Position numbers and translations under genes: made by a program. The notes beneath the pieces were generated by a model. That model was not told where the DNA came from and searched no databases. It saw only the letters and a program-made list of their open reading frames with translations. A stretch of DNA of 64,000 nt from Aliiroseovarius sp. F20344 (GTDB lineage Bacteria; Pseudomonadota; Alphaproteobacteria; Rhodobacterales; Rhodobacteraceae). The stretch covers positions 1,366,501 through 1,430,500 of the forward strand of contig NZ_JALKBG010000008.1 in the NCBI RefSeq assembly GCF_023016155.1, written 5' to 3'. Each line of letters starts with the position of its first letter. Position 1 is the stretch's first letter. Below are positions 1 to 9,777 of this stretch, piece by piece.

Positions 1-885
1 CGCATCGCCGTCGGCCAGCACGAAATCCTCGGGTCGGATACCCAGATTAACCTCGCGGCCCAAATCGGCATCCGTTGTGGCAATCTCGGTGGTTGCCACG
101 CCACCTGCATCCAAGGTGACTTGTGTTTGCGCCCCCGTCGCGGTGATCTTGCCAGGCAGAAGGTTCATCGCCGGGGAGCCGATGAATTGCGCCACAAATT
201 CGGTGCGTGGACGTTCATAGAGCTCAAGCGGGCTTCCGACCTGTGCGATGCCCTTGTTGGCCAGAACGACAATACGATCTGCTAGCGTCATCGCTTCGAC
301 CTGATCGTGGGTGACATAGACCATGGTGCTTTCCGGCATCGCCTCTTTCAGCTGCGCGATTTCAATCCGGGTGGCGACCCGAAGCGCAGCATCAAGGTTC
401 GAAAGCGGTTCATCAAACAAATAGACCTTGGGGTCGCGCACAATCGCACGCCCGATGGCGACCCGCTGCCTCTGCCCGCCGGACAAAGCTTTCGGCAAAC
501 GATCAAGATAAGGTCCAAGCTGAAGCGCATTGGCCGCCTTTTCGACGGCAGCATCAATCTCGGCCTTCGATTTCTTCGCGATGTTCAGCGCAAAGGCCAT
601 GTTATCGCGCACCGTCATATGCGGATAAAGCGCATAGGATTGGAACACCATCGCGATGCCACGCTGACTTGGGGGCACGTCATTAACGACCTCACCATCA
701 ATTTCCAACGTCCCAGCCGTGATCCGTTCAAGCCCAGCAATCATGCGAAGAAGCGTGGATTTTCCGCAGCCCGAGGGGCCGACAAAGACAATCAACTCGC
801 CCGTTTCGATGTCCAGATCGATGTCATTCAGGACATTGACCGCACCGTAGCTTTTGACAACATCTGTAAGTTTCAAGCTGGCCAT
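1..885 (-). CDS. aglK: Alpha-glucoside ABC transporter ATP-binding protein (3' end cut by window)
   Basis: This is the ATPase subunit (MalK/UgpC family) that powers sugar import from the cytoplasmic face. The 295 visible codons start at ATG 885. They show Walker [10 protein letters not shown], the Q-loop in [10 protein letters not shown], the signature LSGGQRQR, Walker [14 protein letters not shown] and the switch His in [11 protein letters not shown], then the start of the C-terminal TOBE/regulatory region (GIRPED). The C-terminus lies beyond base 1; family members are about 360 residues. It is the last visible gene of the aglE-F-G-A-K order and starts 2 bp after aglA. The sugar specificity is inferred from that context, since ATPases of this family are often exchangeable. 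Confidence 0.93.
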   Translation of the reverse strand, partial: MASLKLTDVVKSYGAVNVLNDIDLDIETGELIVFVGPSGCGKSTLLRMIAGLERITAGTLEIDGEVVNDVPPSQRGIAMVFQSYALYPHMTVRDNMAFALNIAKKSKAEIDAAVEKAANALQLGPYLDRLPKALSGGQRQRVAIGRAIVRDPKVYLFDEPLSNLDAALRVATRIEIAQLKEAMPESTMVYVTHDQVEAMTLADRIVVLANKGIAQVGSPLELYERPRTEFVAQFIGSPAMNLLPGKITATGAQTQVTLDAGGVATTEIATTDADLGREVNLGIRPEDFVLADGDA

Positions 886-887
886 GA

Positions 888-2522
888 CTACACCTCTTCC
901 ATCTTCACGATTGAAACGCCCCAAGCAGGGAGTTGTTCGCCATCATGGCCAAACAAAACACTCCAGTTCCCATCAGGGCGACGTGCCATTGACGGTGCAT
1001 CCCCGAGATTGAACTGGCACAGGATGCGTTCTGATCCGTGGCACCGTTCAAACCGCAAAACCTGTCCGTCAGCCTCAAGGTTAACCATCTCGCCTTTCGC
1101 CAAGGAAGGGTGCGCGCGACGCAGAGCAATCACCTGACGATAGTGATGGATCAAGGCTGCGGGTTGGGCTTCGGCTTGGTCAACGGCCATGGGTAGGTGT
1201 TCTGACGCAACCGGCAACCATGTGCGATTGGACGAAGAAAACCCGCCCTGTGGCGCATCTGCCGACCACACCATAGGCGTGCGACATCCGTCGCGTCCTT
1301 TGAATTCCGGCCAGAACTCAATGCCATAAGGATCTTGCAAATCTTCAAAAGCGACCTTTGCTTCGCTCAACCCCAGCTCTTCGCCCTGATAGATACAAGC
1401 CGATCCGCGCAGGCTCAACAAAAGCGTGGCAAACAAGCGTTGCGCATCCTTCGTCAAAGCCCAGCGGGTCGCGTGGCGGGCAACATCATGATTGGAATAG
1501 GCCCAACAGGCCCATCCATCAGAGGCGACTCTCGCCACTGTGTTCATAACTTCCGCCACCCGAGCCGCATCCGGCTGATCGCCTGAGAGCAGTTCGAACG
1601 CATAACACATCTGCACCAGATCATCGCCACGGGTGTATTCACCCATGATCTCAAGCCCGCGTTGTGCATCACCCACCTCGCCCACGGCGGCAGCGCCGTA
1701 AGGCTCCATCACGGCACGTAATTTCCGAAGAAACTCAAGTGTTTCTGGCCGGTTCTTATCGTAAAGGTGTTCCTGATGATTATAGGGGTTCACCGCCGGC
1801 GCGATTGAGCTGTTGCGGTCCTCGGGCGCCAGCGGCGGGTTGTCCCGCAACTGTGCGTCATGAGTGTAGAAGTTGATTGTATCCAGACGAAACCCGTCCA
1901 CGCCACGCTCTAACCAGAACCGCACGACGTCCAGCAAAGCGTCCTGAACCTGAGGTTCGTGGAAATTCAGATCAGGCTGCGACGTTAGGAAGTTGTGCAG
2001 GTAATACTGTTCGCGCTTTCCGTCCCACTGCCACGCCGAACCGCCAAAGATCGACAGCCAGTTGTTTGGTGGAGTGCCATCCGGTTTCGGATCGGACCAA
2101 ACAAACCAGTTGGCGCGATCATTCGCGCGATCCTGACGGCTTTCAATGAACCATGCATGCTGGTCCGACGTATGGCTGAGCACCAAATCGATCATCACTT
2201 TCAGCCCCAACCCATGGGCCGCACTGATCAGTTGGTCGAATTCGGACAGCGACCCAAACATTGGGTCCACGTCGCAATAGTCCGACACGTCATATCCAAA
2301 ATCTTTCATCGGAGACTTGAAGAATGGCGAGATCCAAACCGCATCCACGCCCAATGACGCTATATGCGGCAAACGTCGCGTGATCCCGGCCAGATCCCCA
2401 ACTCCGTCGCCGTTGTCGTCCTGATAGCTGCGCGGATAGACCTGATAGATCACAGCACCACGCCACCAATCGGGGTCTTTGGCCAGATGTCTCATGTCTT
2501 TCTGGGAAACAGTTGCGTTCAT
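888..2522 (-). CDS. aglA: Alpha-glucosidase, GH13 family
   Basis: A cytoplasmic alpha-glucosidase of 544 residues that would split the imported alpha-glucoside. The GH13 regions are clear: [12 protein letters not shown] near residue 111, GFRLD with the nucleophile Asp214, VGEVG with the acid/base Glu282, and SNHD with the transition-state Asp346. The [18 protein letters not shown] segment near residue 27 is typical of the oligo-1,6-glucosidase/alpha-glucosidase subfamily. There is no signal peptide. It sits between the aglG permease gene (3 bp gap) and aglK (2 bp gap), the order known from rhizobial agl operons. Trehalose, maltose or sucrose are all possible substrates and cannot be told apart here. 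Confidence 0.94.
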   Translation of the reverse strand: MNATVSQKDMRHLAKDPDWWRGAVIYQVYPRSYQDDNGDGVGDLAGITRRLPHIASLGVDAVWISPFFKSPMKDFGYDVSDYCDVDPMFGSLSEFDQLISAAHGLGLKVMIDLVLSHTSDQHAWFIESRQDRANDRANWFVWSDPKPDGTPPNNWLSIFGGSAWQWDGKREQYYLHNFLTSQPDLNFHEPQVQDALLDVVRFWLERGVDGFRLDTINFYTHDAQLRDNPPLAPEDRNSSIAPAVNPYNHQEHLYDKNRPETLEFLRKLRAVMEPYGAAAVGEVGDAQRGLEIMGEYTRGDDLVQMCYAFELLSGDQPDAARVAEVMNTVARVASDGWACWAYSNHDVARHATRWALTKDAQRLFATLLLSLRGSACIYQGEELGLSEAKVAFEDLQDPYGIEFWPEFKGRDGCRTPMVWSADAPQGGFSSSNRTWLPVASEHLPMAVDQAEAQPAALIHHYRQVIALRRAHPSLAKGEMVNLEADGQVLRFERCHGSERILCQFNLGDAPSMARRPDGNWSVLFGHDGEQLPAWGVSIVKMEEV

Positions 2523-2525
2523 GTT

Positions 2526-3659
2526 TCAGCCCCCTTTGACCGAACCGGCCAATAGGCCGCGCACAAGATAGCGTTGAAGTGAGAAGAAGACGAAAATCGG
2601 CACAGCAATCGAGATGAAGGCCGAAGCCGCCAAGATTTCCCAATCGCCACCGCGTGATCCCAATAGGTCCACGATGCGGCCGGTCATGACCACCTGATCT
2701 TCGCCGGTGCCAAGGAAGACCTTGGCGACCAGAAGGTCATTCCAGACCCAAAGGAACTGGAAGATCGCGAAGGACGCCAGCGCCGGGAAGGACAGCGGCA
2801 GAATAATGCGCCGGAAGATCTGGAAATCGGTGGCGCCGTCCACACGGGCGCTTTCGATGATCTCTCCGGGCAGACCGACCATGTAATTTCGCAACAGGAA
2901 GACCGCCAAGGGCAATCCAAACCCTGTATGCGCAAGCCATATGCCCAAATACCCTTTGCCAAGCCCGATCCCAATGTGAAGTTTCAGAAGGGGGATGAAG
3001 GCGACCTGCAATGGCACGACGAGAAGGCCTACCACGGCGGCGACCAAAAGCGCCCTGCCCGGCATTTCCATCCATGCCAGCGCATAGGCCGCAAAGGCTG
3101 CCACAAGCACCGGAATGATGGTCGCCGGGATGGTCACGGTCAGCGTGTTCAGAAGCGATCGCCCCATGCCCTCGGCAAACAGAACCTCACGGTAATTATC
3201 CAATGTGAAGCCCGGAGGCGTTTCGGCCCGCACGAACAGGCGTTGCCCGCGTTTTCCGCTGGGCTCTTCTGCATATTCAATGCGATAGTTGCCATCACTT
3301 TGAACCGTGATCTTGTGTCCACGCGCATGAGTTGCAGTGTCGCCGGGGGCAAAGGCCTCGGGTTCTTTCGAAGTGATACCAAAGGCCGTGACGGTAATGC
3401 CTTGCCCTTCAAGCACACGCCCTTCGATCACCCAGATGTCGCCCTCTTGTATCGCCTCGCCGGGGGCCAGCGCACGTTCGATCACGTTCTTTTCCGATGC
3501 CGACAAAGCCGTCCACCAGCCCGAGGTTGAGATGGCATCCCGATCCCGGAAAGAGCTGATCAAAAGCCCCACCGTCGGGATGATCCACAGCAGCACCAAC
3601 ACGGCCGCCGACAGGTTGACCGCCCATGTCAGGCGGGATTTGCCTCCTGCCATATCCAT
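2526..3659 (-). CDS. aglG: Alpha-glucoside ABC transporter permease AglG
   Basis: An inner-membrane permease of the MalG type, 377 residues. One N-terminal membrane helix (about 14-33) is followed by a large hydrophilic periplasmic insert of roughly 110 residues before the main membrane segments begin near residue 165. The EAA loop that contacts the ATPase reads EIIESARVDGATDFQIFRRI, about 110 residues before the end. The insert makes the protein longer than ordinary MalG proteins (about 280-300) but is usual for AglG. The start overlaps the aglF stop by one base, so translation is probably coupled. Confidence 0.92.
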   Translation of the reverse strand: MDMAGGKSRLTWAVNLSAAVLVLLWIIPTVGLLISSFRDRDAISTSGWWTALSASEKNVIERALAPGEAIQEGDIWVIEGRVLEGQGITVTAFGITSKEPEAFAPGDTATHARGHKITVQSDGNYRIEYAEEPSGKRGQRLFVRAETPPGFTLDNYREVLFAEGMGRSLLNTLTVTIPATIIPVLVAAFAAYALAWMEMPGRALLVAAVVGLLVVPLQVAFIPLLKLHIGIGLGKGYLGIWLAHTGFGLPLAVFLLRNYMVGLPGEIIESARVDGATDFQIFRRIILPLSFPALASFAIFQFLWVWNDLLVAKVFLGTGEDQVVMTGRIVDLLGSRGGDWEILAASAFISIAVPIFVFFSLQRYLVRGLLAGSVKGG

Positions 3660-4654
3660 CAGCGTGACTCCTTATGTGCGTTGTAGATGTTCCAGACCAT
3701 GACGGGCGTAACCAACAGCATGATCACAACCACAATGGCTGATCCGCGCCCGAAGTCAGGGGATCCGCGGAACATCCAGTCATACATCAGATTGGCCAAA
3801 ACCTGCGTGCCCCATTGGCCGTTGGTCATCGCAAAAACAATGTCGAAAACCTTCAAGACGGTCACGGTGATGGTCGTCCAGACCACTGCAATCGTACCCC
3901 AGATTTGCGGGATCTTGATTTTAAAGAAGACTTGAAGCGGGCTTGCACCGTCCAGGTAAGCGGCCTCGATCGTTTCTTCACTGATGCCTTTTAGGGCAGC
4001 CGACAGGATCACCATGGCAAAGCCTGTCTGGATCCAGACAAGGATCGCCATCAGAAAGAAGTTGTTCCAGAAAGGAAGCGTGATCCACGCCTGCGGGTCG
4101 CCGCCGAACATCTGGACAATTGCGTTCAAAAGGCCGATCTGTTCGCCCTGATTGTCCCCGCGATAGTCATAGATGAACTTCCAGATCACCGCCGCGCCAA
4201 CAAAGCTGATCGCCATGGGCATAAAGACAAGGCTTTGCGCTGCTTGCCCCCATTTGATCCGGTCGGTCAGTCCCGCCGCAACAAGTCCGAAGAATGTCGA
4301 AGCTGCGGGCACGACCAGCAACCAAAGCAGATTGTTTACAAGGCTTTCACGAAACTTCTCGTCCCCGGCGAGCCACGTGTAGTTGCCAACGCCGATGAAC
4401 TCTCCGCTTGAGTTGCGCAGTGACAAGAAGAAGGTCGAAAACACAGGATAGAGTAGATAGATCGACAGGATCGCAAGCGCCGGAAAGACAAACAGCCAGG
4501 GGCGGATAGCATTCGCCCGGTTGATGTTGCGCCCGGCATTTGGCCCTTTGGCGGGCAGTAGTCGATCCAAGATAACGTTCGAGAAATAGAAATAGGCGAC
4601 GCAGCCAAACACACCGATGATGATCGTCGACACCGCGAAGATTGCTTGTTGCAT
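3659..4654 (-). CDS. aglF: Alpha-glucoside ABC transporter permease AglF
   Basis: The MalF-type partner permease, 331 residues, with membrane helices starting at residue 5 and again near residue 50 (PWLFVFPALAILSIYLLYPV). The EAA loop ETIEAAYLDGASPLQVFFKI is about 105 residues from the C-terminus. It lies between aglE (92 bp gap containing a hairpin) and aglG (1 bp overlap). The minus-strand sequence just upstream of the ATG contains AAAGGGGGA, a strong ribosome binding site. Together with AglG it should form the membrane channel. Confidence 0.92.
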   Translation of the reverse strand: MQQAIFAVSTIIIGVFGCVAYFYFSNVILDRLLPAKGPNAGRNINRANAIRPWLFVFPALAILSIYLLYPVFSTFFLSLRNSSGEFIGVGNYTWLAGDEKFRESLVNNLLWLLVVPAASTFFGLVAAGLTDRIKWGQAAQSLVFMPMAISFVGAAVIWKFIYDYRGDNQGEQIGLLNAIVQMFGGDPQAWITLPFWNNFFLMAILVWIQTGFAMVILSAALKGISEETIEAAYLDGASPLQVFFKIKIPQIWGTIAVVWTTITVTVLKVFDIVFAMTNGQWGTQVLANLMYDWMFRGSPDFGRGSAIVVVIMLLVTPVMVWNIYNAHKESR

Positions 4655-4703
4655 GTCTCCCCCTTTCCAACCGAAGCGCAGGGCATTCAGCTTGGATTAA
4701 ACG

Positions 4704-4726
4704 CCCCGGCGACGCCGCCGCCGGGG
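4704..4726 (-). other. Stem-loop between aglE and aglF
   Basis: CCCCGGCG (4704-4711) and CGCCGGGG (4719-4726) form a perfect 8-bp stem with a 7-base loop. No run of T follows on the minus strand, so it is not a classic terminator. Hairpins after the binding-protein gene of ABC operons often protect the upstream mRNA and lower expression of the permease genes; that role is inferred. Confidence 0.55.
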
Positions 4727-4746
4727 GTTAATTGCTTGGGTTCAGA

Positions 4747-6099
4747 TTACTTGATCGAATCCCACGTGGATTGGATCGAGGCGGCAACTTCAGCGGCATC
4801 CTTGCCACCTGCATAGTCCACCATGCCTGTCCAGAAGACACCAGCACCAACAGCACCCGGCATCAGGTCCGACCCATCAAACCGGAACGTGTCTGCGTTC
4901 AGCAGGATGTCGTTCATCTTAGCCACAGTTGGATCTGTGTAGACGCCGGTGTTTACACCCTTATGCGGGGTCAGGAAGCCGGTTTGAGCCATCCAGATTT
5001 CATGTGCGATCGGCGACTTCAGGAAGTCCATGAACGCCTGTGCGCCTTTGCTGTCGGCAGTGATCGCCCAAAGCGTCCCTGCACCCAGAACTGGTTTGCC
5101 CAGATCCTTGCCTTCGTAAGCCGGGAAGTAGAAGAAATCCGCATCCACGCCCACTTCGGTGCCTTCCGGGAAGAAGCTGGGAATGAAGCTGGCCTGACGG
5201 TGCATGTAGCACTGCGGCGGCGAGGCAAACATGCCTTGCGGGCTGTCGCGGAAGTCGGTGGTTGCAACAGCACCTGCCCCGCCCGAGACATAGGCGTCAT
5301 TGCGGGCGAACGCGCCAAACTCTTCAATTGCGGCCACAACTTTCGGGTCGTCGAACTTCAGGTCGTTTGCAACCCAGGCGTCATAGTCGGCAGGTGTTTG
5401 GGTGCGTAGCATCATGTCTTCGACCCAGTCGGTTGCTGGCCAGCCAGTCGCACCACCTGAACCCAGACCAATACACCAAGGCACACCACCATCAGCGACA
5501 ATCTGATCGGTCAGCGCTTTCAGTTCTTCCATCGATTGCGGCACGTCATAGCCTGCATCCTCGAAGTTTTCAGGCACGTACCAAACCAGCGATTTCAGAT
5601 CGACTTTATAGAAGAAACCATAGTGTGCGGCATTGCCGTCTTTACCGGCATAGGTGCCCAGATCCACCCAGCTTTGCCCGGCAGCATAGTTGTCGCGCAC
5701 CCAATCATCGGTGCCTGCTGGCAAGGGTGAAAGGAACCCTTTAGAGGCCAGATCAGCGGCAAGACCCGGTTGCGGGAACACCGCAATATTGGGTGCGCTT
5801 CCGGCTTCTGAGTCGATGACAATCTGCTGCTCGAAGCTGTCGGAACCGGAATATTGAACATCGGCACCCGTGGCTTCTTCGAAATAGTGGATCACACTTT
5901 CAACCAGCTCTTTATCCGGTCCAAGCCACGGCCCAAGGATCGAGATGGATTCCCCAGACAGGTCCATCGATTTCAGCTCGTCAAAGCTTGCCCATGTGAA
6001 ATCCCCCTCGCCCGGAGCGAATTTGAGGTGACCATCAGCAAACCCAGCACCGGCCGATACGGCCAACGCGGCAGCGCTTGCGTAAAACACGTTTTTCAT
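4747..6099 (-). CDS. aglE: Alpha-glucoside ABC transporter substrate-binding protein AglE
   Basis: A periplasmic family-1 solute-binding protein, about 450 residues. An in-frame ATG exists at 6117, but the ATG at 6099 is preferred: GGGAGG lies about 7 bases upstream of it, and translation then begins directly with a Sec signal peptide (MKNVFYASAAALAVSAGAGFA). The mature part starts near DGHLKFAPGE. As first gene of the agl operon it is preceded by a likely promoter and LacI-type operators (6179-6247) and followed by a stem-loop. It captures the sugar for AglFG-K. Confidence 0.94.
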   Translation of the reverse strand: MKNVFYASAAALAVSAGAGFADGHLKFAPGEGDFTWASFDELKSMDLSGESISILGPWLGPDKELVESVIHYFEEATGADVQYSGSDSFEQQIVIDSEAGSAPNIAVFPQPGLAADLASKGFLSPLPAGTDDWVRDNYAAGQSWVDLGTYAGKDGNAAHYGFFYKVDLKSLVWYVPENFEDAGYDVPQSMEELKALTDQIVADGGVPWCIGLGSGGATGWPATDWVEDMMLRTQTPADYDAWVANDLKFDDPKVVAAIEEFGAFARNDAYVSGGAGAVATTDFRDSPQGMFASPPQCYMHRQASFIPSFFPEGTEVGVDADFFYFPAYEGKDLGKPVLGAGTLWAITADSKGAQAFMDFLKSPIAHEIWMAQTGFLTPHKGVNTGVYTDPTVAKMNDILLNADTFRFDGSDLMPGAVGAGVFWTGMVDYAGGKDAAEVAASIQSTWDSIK

Positions 6100-6178
6100 A
6101 ATGTCCTCCCACGACATCTCATCAAAGTGATGATGTTTCGGCCAGAAACCCTGACCCGCGCCGGAAAACGTGATCTCC

Positions 6179-6247
6179 CAAAGCGCTTTGAATATCTCAA
6201 AGTTACTTTTTAACCGATTCCTGTCAACAGCATTGTTAGCGCAATCA
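6179..6247 (-). promoter_or_regulatory. aglE promoter flanked by two LacI-family operator-like palindromes
   Basis: On the minus strand TTGACA (6222-6227) and TAACTT (6200-6205) are 16 bp apart and would place the transcription start near 6193. CAAAGCGCTTTG (6179-6190) is a perfect 12-bp palindrome just after that start. TGTTAGCGCAATCA (6234-6247) is a near-perfect palindrome (TGnTnGCGCnAnCA) just upstream of the -35. Central CG palindromes are typical LacI-family sites, and the divergent gene encodes such a regulator. The layout suggests repression by looping or by blocking on both sides; this is inferred. Confidence 0.6.
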
Positions 6248-6358
6248 TTAATTCGGCATTTTTCCTTTACATATTATGCATCTCAGGATTAGCCTGTTAA
6301 GAATTACGCCCGTTCGGTGGCTTTGCATGACTCTCAAACCGCTTTGGAATTCGCACAG

Positions 6359-7384
6359 ATGACGCTGAAAGAACTGTCGAACCTTCTTGGACTTTCGCCC
6401 ACCACGGTGAGCCGCGCGCTGAACGGCTACCCAGAGGTTTCCGAGGCGACGCGCAAGAAAGTCACGGCCGCAGCACGTGCGCATGGCTATGCCCCCAATA
6501 CCCGCGCCCGAGCGCTGGCCACAGGGCGCGCGATGGCAATCGGGCACGTCATTCCCATCAGCGCCAAGCATGAAATGGTAAACCCGGTGTTTGCCGATTT
6601 CACCGCCGGTGCGGGCGAAGTGTATTCGAAAAATGGGTATGACATGCTGCTGTCCGTTGTCTCTGATGATGACGAGGAACAGGCCTACCGGAGCTTCGCG
6701 ACCAAGCGGAATGTCGACGGGATGATCATCCACGCGCCGAGCCTGAACGATCAACGTATTCCTTTCCTGAACAAGCTTGGAATTCCCTATGTGGTGCACG
6801 GTCGCAGTTCGAATGCGACCGCCCCTTATGCGTGGGTTGATGTAAACAACACCCGCGCCTTCCAACGGGCGACCGAGCTGCTTTTGGATTTGGGCCACAA
6901 GCGCATCGCGCTTCTGAACGGTCTCGAGCATATGGACTTTGCCGCCAGACGCCGTGCGGGATACGAAGCAGCGTTGGCCGCACGGGGCGTCGCATCGGAT
7001 CCGGCCTTGATGTTCTCGGGCGAAATGACCGAAGCGCAGGGGCATGACCTCACCCGTTCGCTTTTGGCGCAACCCAATCCGCCAAGCGCGATCCTTGTCA
7101 GCTCAATGATCATGGCCATTGGCGTGCGGCGGGGCATTGAAGAGCTTGGCCTGACCATGGGTCGCGATGTGTCCCTGATCACCTATGACGATGATCTTAG
7201 CTATTTCCGAAATGGCAAGGACATCCCCGTCTACACCGCCACACGATCGTCGGTCCGCGAGGCCGGACGGCGCGCTTCGCAAATGCTAATCGACATCATC
7301 AACGGTAAAGACAGCCCGACCGAGGTCTTGCTGGAGGCTGAACTGATGCTCGGCATGTCCACCGGTCCGATGAGCCGAGACTGA
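6359..7384 (+). CDS. aglR: LacI-family transcriptional regulator of the agl genes
   Basis: The N-terminal helix-turn-helix TLKELSNLLGLSPTTVSRAL and hinge region YPEVSEATRKKV are classic LacI/GalR features, followed by a periplasmic-binding-protein-like sugar sensor ending near residue 341. The ATG at 6359 is chosen because family members usually begin two or three residues before this helix; a GTG at 6317 would add 14 residues. No strong ribosome binding site marks either start. The gene is divergent from aglE and upstream of bglA/glk, so it probably represses both directions until an alpha-glucoside is present. Confidence 0.88.
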   Translation: MTLKELSNLLGLSPTTVSRALNGYPEVSEATRKKVTAAARAHGYAPNTRARALATGRAMAIGHVIPISAKHEMVNPVFADFTAGAGEVYSKNGYDMLLSVVSDDDEEQAYRSFATKRNVDGMIIHAPSLNDQRIPFLNKLGIPYVVHGRSSNATAPYAWVDVNNTRAFQRATELLLDLGHKRIALLNGLEHMDFAARRRAGYEAALAARGVASDPALMFSGEMTEAQGHDLTRSLLAQPNPPSAILVSSMIMAIGVRRGIEELGLTMGRDVSLITYDDDLSYFRNGKDIPVYTATRSSVREAGRRASQMLIDIINGKDSPTEVLLEAELMLGMSTGPMSRD

Positions 7385-7422
7385 CCAAACATTCGACACT
7401 CTAACTTGAAGGATCACCGCTG

Positions 7423-8763
7423 ATGCTGCCACATCGATCGGATTTTCCGACTGGCTTCCTGTTCGGGGCCGCGACCTCGGCCTATCAAATTGAAGGACAC
7501 GCCGCTGGCGGCGCTGGTCGCACCCATTGGGATGACTTCGCCGCGACGCCGGGAAATGTTGCGGGCGCTGAAAACGGTGCGATTGCATGCGATCACCTTC
7601 ACCGACTTGATGAGGATCTGGACCTGCTGAAAGCTGCGGGATTTGATGTCTATCGGTTCTCGACAAGTTGGGCGCGCGTACTTCCCGAAGGGCGCGGGAC
7701 AGTTAACACGCAAGGTCTTGATTTTTATGAACGTTTGGTGGATGGGCTGTTGGAGAGAGGCATTAAACCAGCCGCAACGCTTTACCATTGGGAGCTGCCT
7801 TCGACCCTGTCCGATCTGGGCGGCTGGCGAAATCGCGACATTGCAAACTGGTTTGCGGATTATACCGACGTGATCATGTCCCGTATTGGGGATCGCATCT
7901 GGTCCGCAGCCCCGATCAACGAACCGTGGTGCGTGTCGTGGCTGTCTCATTTCGAAGGGGCGCACGCCCCCGGACTGCGCGACATCCGCGCAACCGCACG
8001 GGCCATGCATCACGTTTTGCTGGCCCACGGGCGCGCAACGCAGGTCATGCGCGGGCTGGGGATGAAAAACTTGGGCGCTGTGTGCAACATGGAGTTCGCC
8101 GCCCCTGCGAATACATCGGATGGCGCGCGCGAAGCAGCACGTGTTCAGGACGCCATCTACAATCACTTCTTCCTGTCTGGCATCACCAAGGGTTGCTATC
8201 CGGAGGAAGTACTAAATGGGATGGAAGCGCATCTGCCGGAGGGGTGGCAAAACGATTTCGACATCATCACGCAGCCAATCGATTGGATTGGGCTGAATTA
8301 CTATACGCGCAAGCTTTATGACGCGGCTCCCACAGTGGAAAACCACCCCGCACCCTGGCCCGCTACGGTCGAAGTCGAAGGCCCCTTGCCCAAAACCGCC
8401 ATGAACTGGGAGGTCTATCCGCAGGGTCTGTCACATTTCCTGACAATGATGCAGCGGGACTATACCGGCGATCTTCCGATATATGTGACTGAGAACGGTA
8501 TGGCCGGCATGTCCGAGCTTTCGGGTGATCCGTTGTCTGACCCCGACCGCATTGCCTATCTGTCGGATCACCTTGCCGAAGTCCAAGGTGCATTGGACCA
8601 AGGTGTGCCGGTCAAAGGCTATTTTGTTTGGTCACTTTTGGACAATTACGAATGGGCAATGGGATATGCCCCACGATTTGGCCTAATTCATGTGGACTGG
8701 GCGACTTTAAATCGTTATCCGAAGGCATCGTTTAGCGCTATCAGAGAGGCTTTGAATAGCTGA
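7423..8763 (+). CDS. bglA: Beta-glucosidase, GH1 family
   Basis: A cytoplasmic GH1 beta-glucosidase of 446 residues, the usual length. The family signatures are present: FLFGAATSAYQIEG near residue 12, the acid/base in INEPW and the nucleophile in YVTENGM. AAGGA lies about 10 bases before the ATG. The gene follows aglR and overlaps glk by one base. Hydrolysis of beta-glucosides would give glucose for the next enzyme. Finding a beta-specific enzyme inside an alpha-glucoside locus widens the substrates served, although GH1 enzymes may also act on galactosides. Confidence 0.93.
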   Translation: MLPHRSDFPTGFLFGAATSAYQIEGHAAGGAGRTHWDDFAATPGNVAGAENGAIACDHLHRLDEDLDLLKAAGFDVYRFSTSWARVLPEGRGTVNTQGLDFYERLVDGLLERGIKPAATLYHWELPSTLSDLGGWRNRDIANWFADYTDVIMSRIGDRIWSAAPINEPWCVSWLSHFEGAHAPGLRDIRATARAMHHVLLAHGRATQVMRGLGMKNLGAVCNMEFAAPANTSDGAREAARVQDAIYNHFFLSGITKGCYPEEVLNGMEAHLPEGWQNDFDIITQPIDWIGLNYYTRKLYDAAPTVENHPAPWPATVEVEGPLPKTAMNWEVYPQGLSHFLTMMQRDYTGDLPIYVTENGMAGMSELSGDPLSDPDRIAYLSDHLAEVQGALDQGVPVKGYFVWSLLDNYEWAMGYAPRFGLIHVDWATLNRYPKASFSAIREALNS

Positions 8764-9725
8764 TGCACCATCTAGCCATTGTTGCCGATGTTGGCGGCAC
8801 GAACACGCGTGTTGCCGTTTCTCGGAATGGGGAAGTTCTACCAGACAGCATTCAGAAATATCCAAATGCTGAACATAAAAGCCTCGAAGACATTCTGATC
8901 ACGTATCAGAAATCCCATTCAGCTGGGCCTTTTGATCAGGCCGCAGTAGCCATTGCGGGCCCGGTGCGTGATGGGGCCGGTCGGTTGACCAATCTAGATT
9001 GGACCATTGATTGTAAGGCATTGTCCGGCGCGACGGGCGCCCAAGACGCCCATGTTTTGAACGACCTTCAGGCGCAAGCGCATGCGATTGGGAGCATTGC
9101 CCCTTCCAACATGGAGACTTTGAAAGAGGGCCCGGACGCTGGACCCGTCGCGGCACATCTTGTGGTGGGCATCGGGACTGGTTTCAATTCGGCCGTGGCC
9201 TACCACACGCCAAGCGGTCGTATTGTTCCACCTGCGGAAAGTGGCCACGCAACACTTCCGGTCAGCACGGGTGATCAGTTTGCCTTTTCGGAATACGCCC
9301 GCGAGCGCTTTGGGCACGCTGCCATCGAAGACGCATTGTCGGGGCGCGGACTTGGTCATTGCCATGATTGGCATTGCCACCGTGCAGGCCAGCCTATCGG
9401 GGCCTCCTCGGCCACGATTTTTCAAGCAGCGTCAGAGGGGGATGCGACCGCGAAAGCAGCGATCAACCTCTTTTGCGGCTTCCTTGGCACCGTTCTGGGC
9501 GATCTGGCGCTGACCACCCTGCCCTTCGGCGGCATCTATCTGGTCGGCGGCATGTCCCGCGCGATCACGCCATGGCTGGATCAGACCGGCTTTGCCGAGG
9601 CTTGGCAGGACAAAGGGCGCTTTGGCCCGTTTCTGGATCAGTTTCCGATCCGTCTTGTCACCGACGATTATGCCGCATTGACGGGATGTGCCAGTTTCTT
9701 GGAAGAGTTCCGCCAAACGCACTGA
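8763..9725 (+). CDS. glk: Glucokinase
   Basis: An ATP-dependent glucokinase of the E. coli Glk type, 320 residues. The phosphate-binding motif VADVGGTNTRVAV is at the N-terminus, followed by AIAGPV, LTNLDW and LNDLQAQAHAI (sugar and catalytic Asp region) and GIGTGFNSA (adenosine site region). The ATG overlaps the bglA stop (TGATG), so translation is coupled. It would phosphorylate the glucose released by AglA and BglA. Confidence 0.92.
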   Translation: MHHLAIVADVGGTNTRVAVSRNGEVLPDSIQKYPNAEHKSLEDILITYQKSHSAGPFDQAAVAIAGPVRDGAGRLTNLDWTIDCKALSGATGAQDAHVLNDLQAQAHAIGSIAPSNMETLKEGPDAGPVAAHLVVGIGTGFNSAVAYHTPSGRIVPPAESGHATLPVSTGDQFAFSEYARERFGHAAIEDALSGRGLGHCHDWHCHRAGQPIGASSATIFQAASEGDATAKAAINLFCGFLGTVLGDLALTTLPFGGIYLVGGMSRAITPWLDQTGFAEAWQDKGRFGPFLDQFPIRLVTDDYAALTGCASFLEEFRQTH

Positions 9726-9777
9726 TCGGGTTAAAGATCCGGGCAAAGCGGAACCACACAGGCAAAAAAGGCAGGTC

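Noticed and set aside
6248-7072. Long open frame antisense to the LacI-type regulator
   Set aside because: The regulator has clear family motifs; the antisense frame has none and no start signals.
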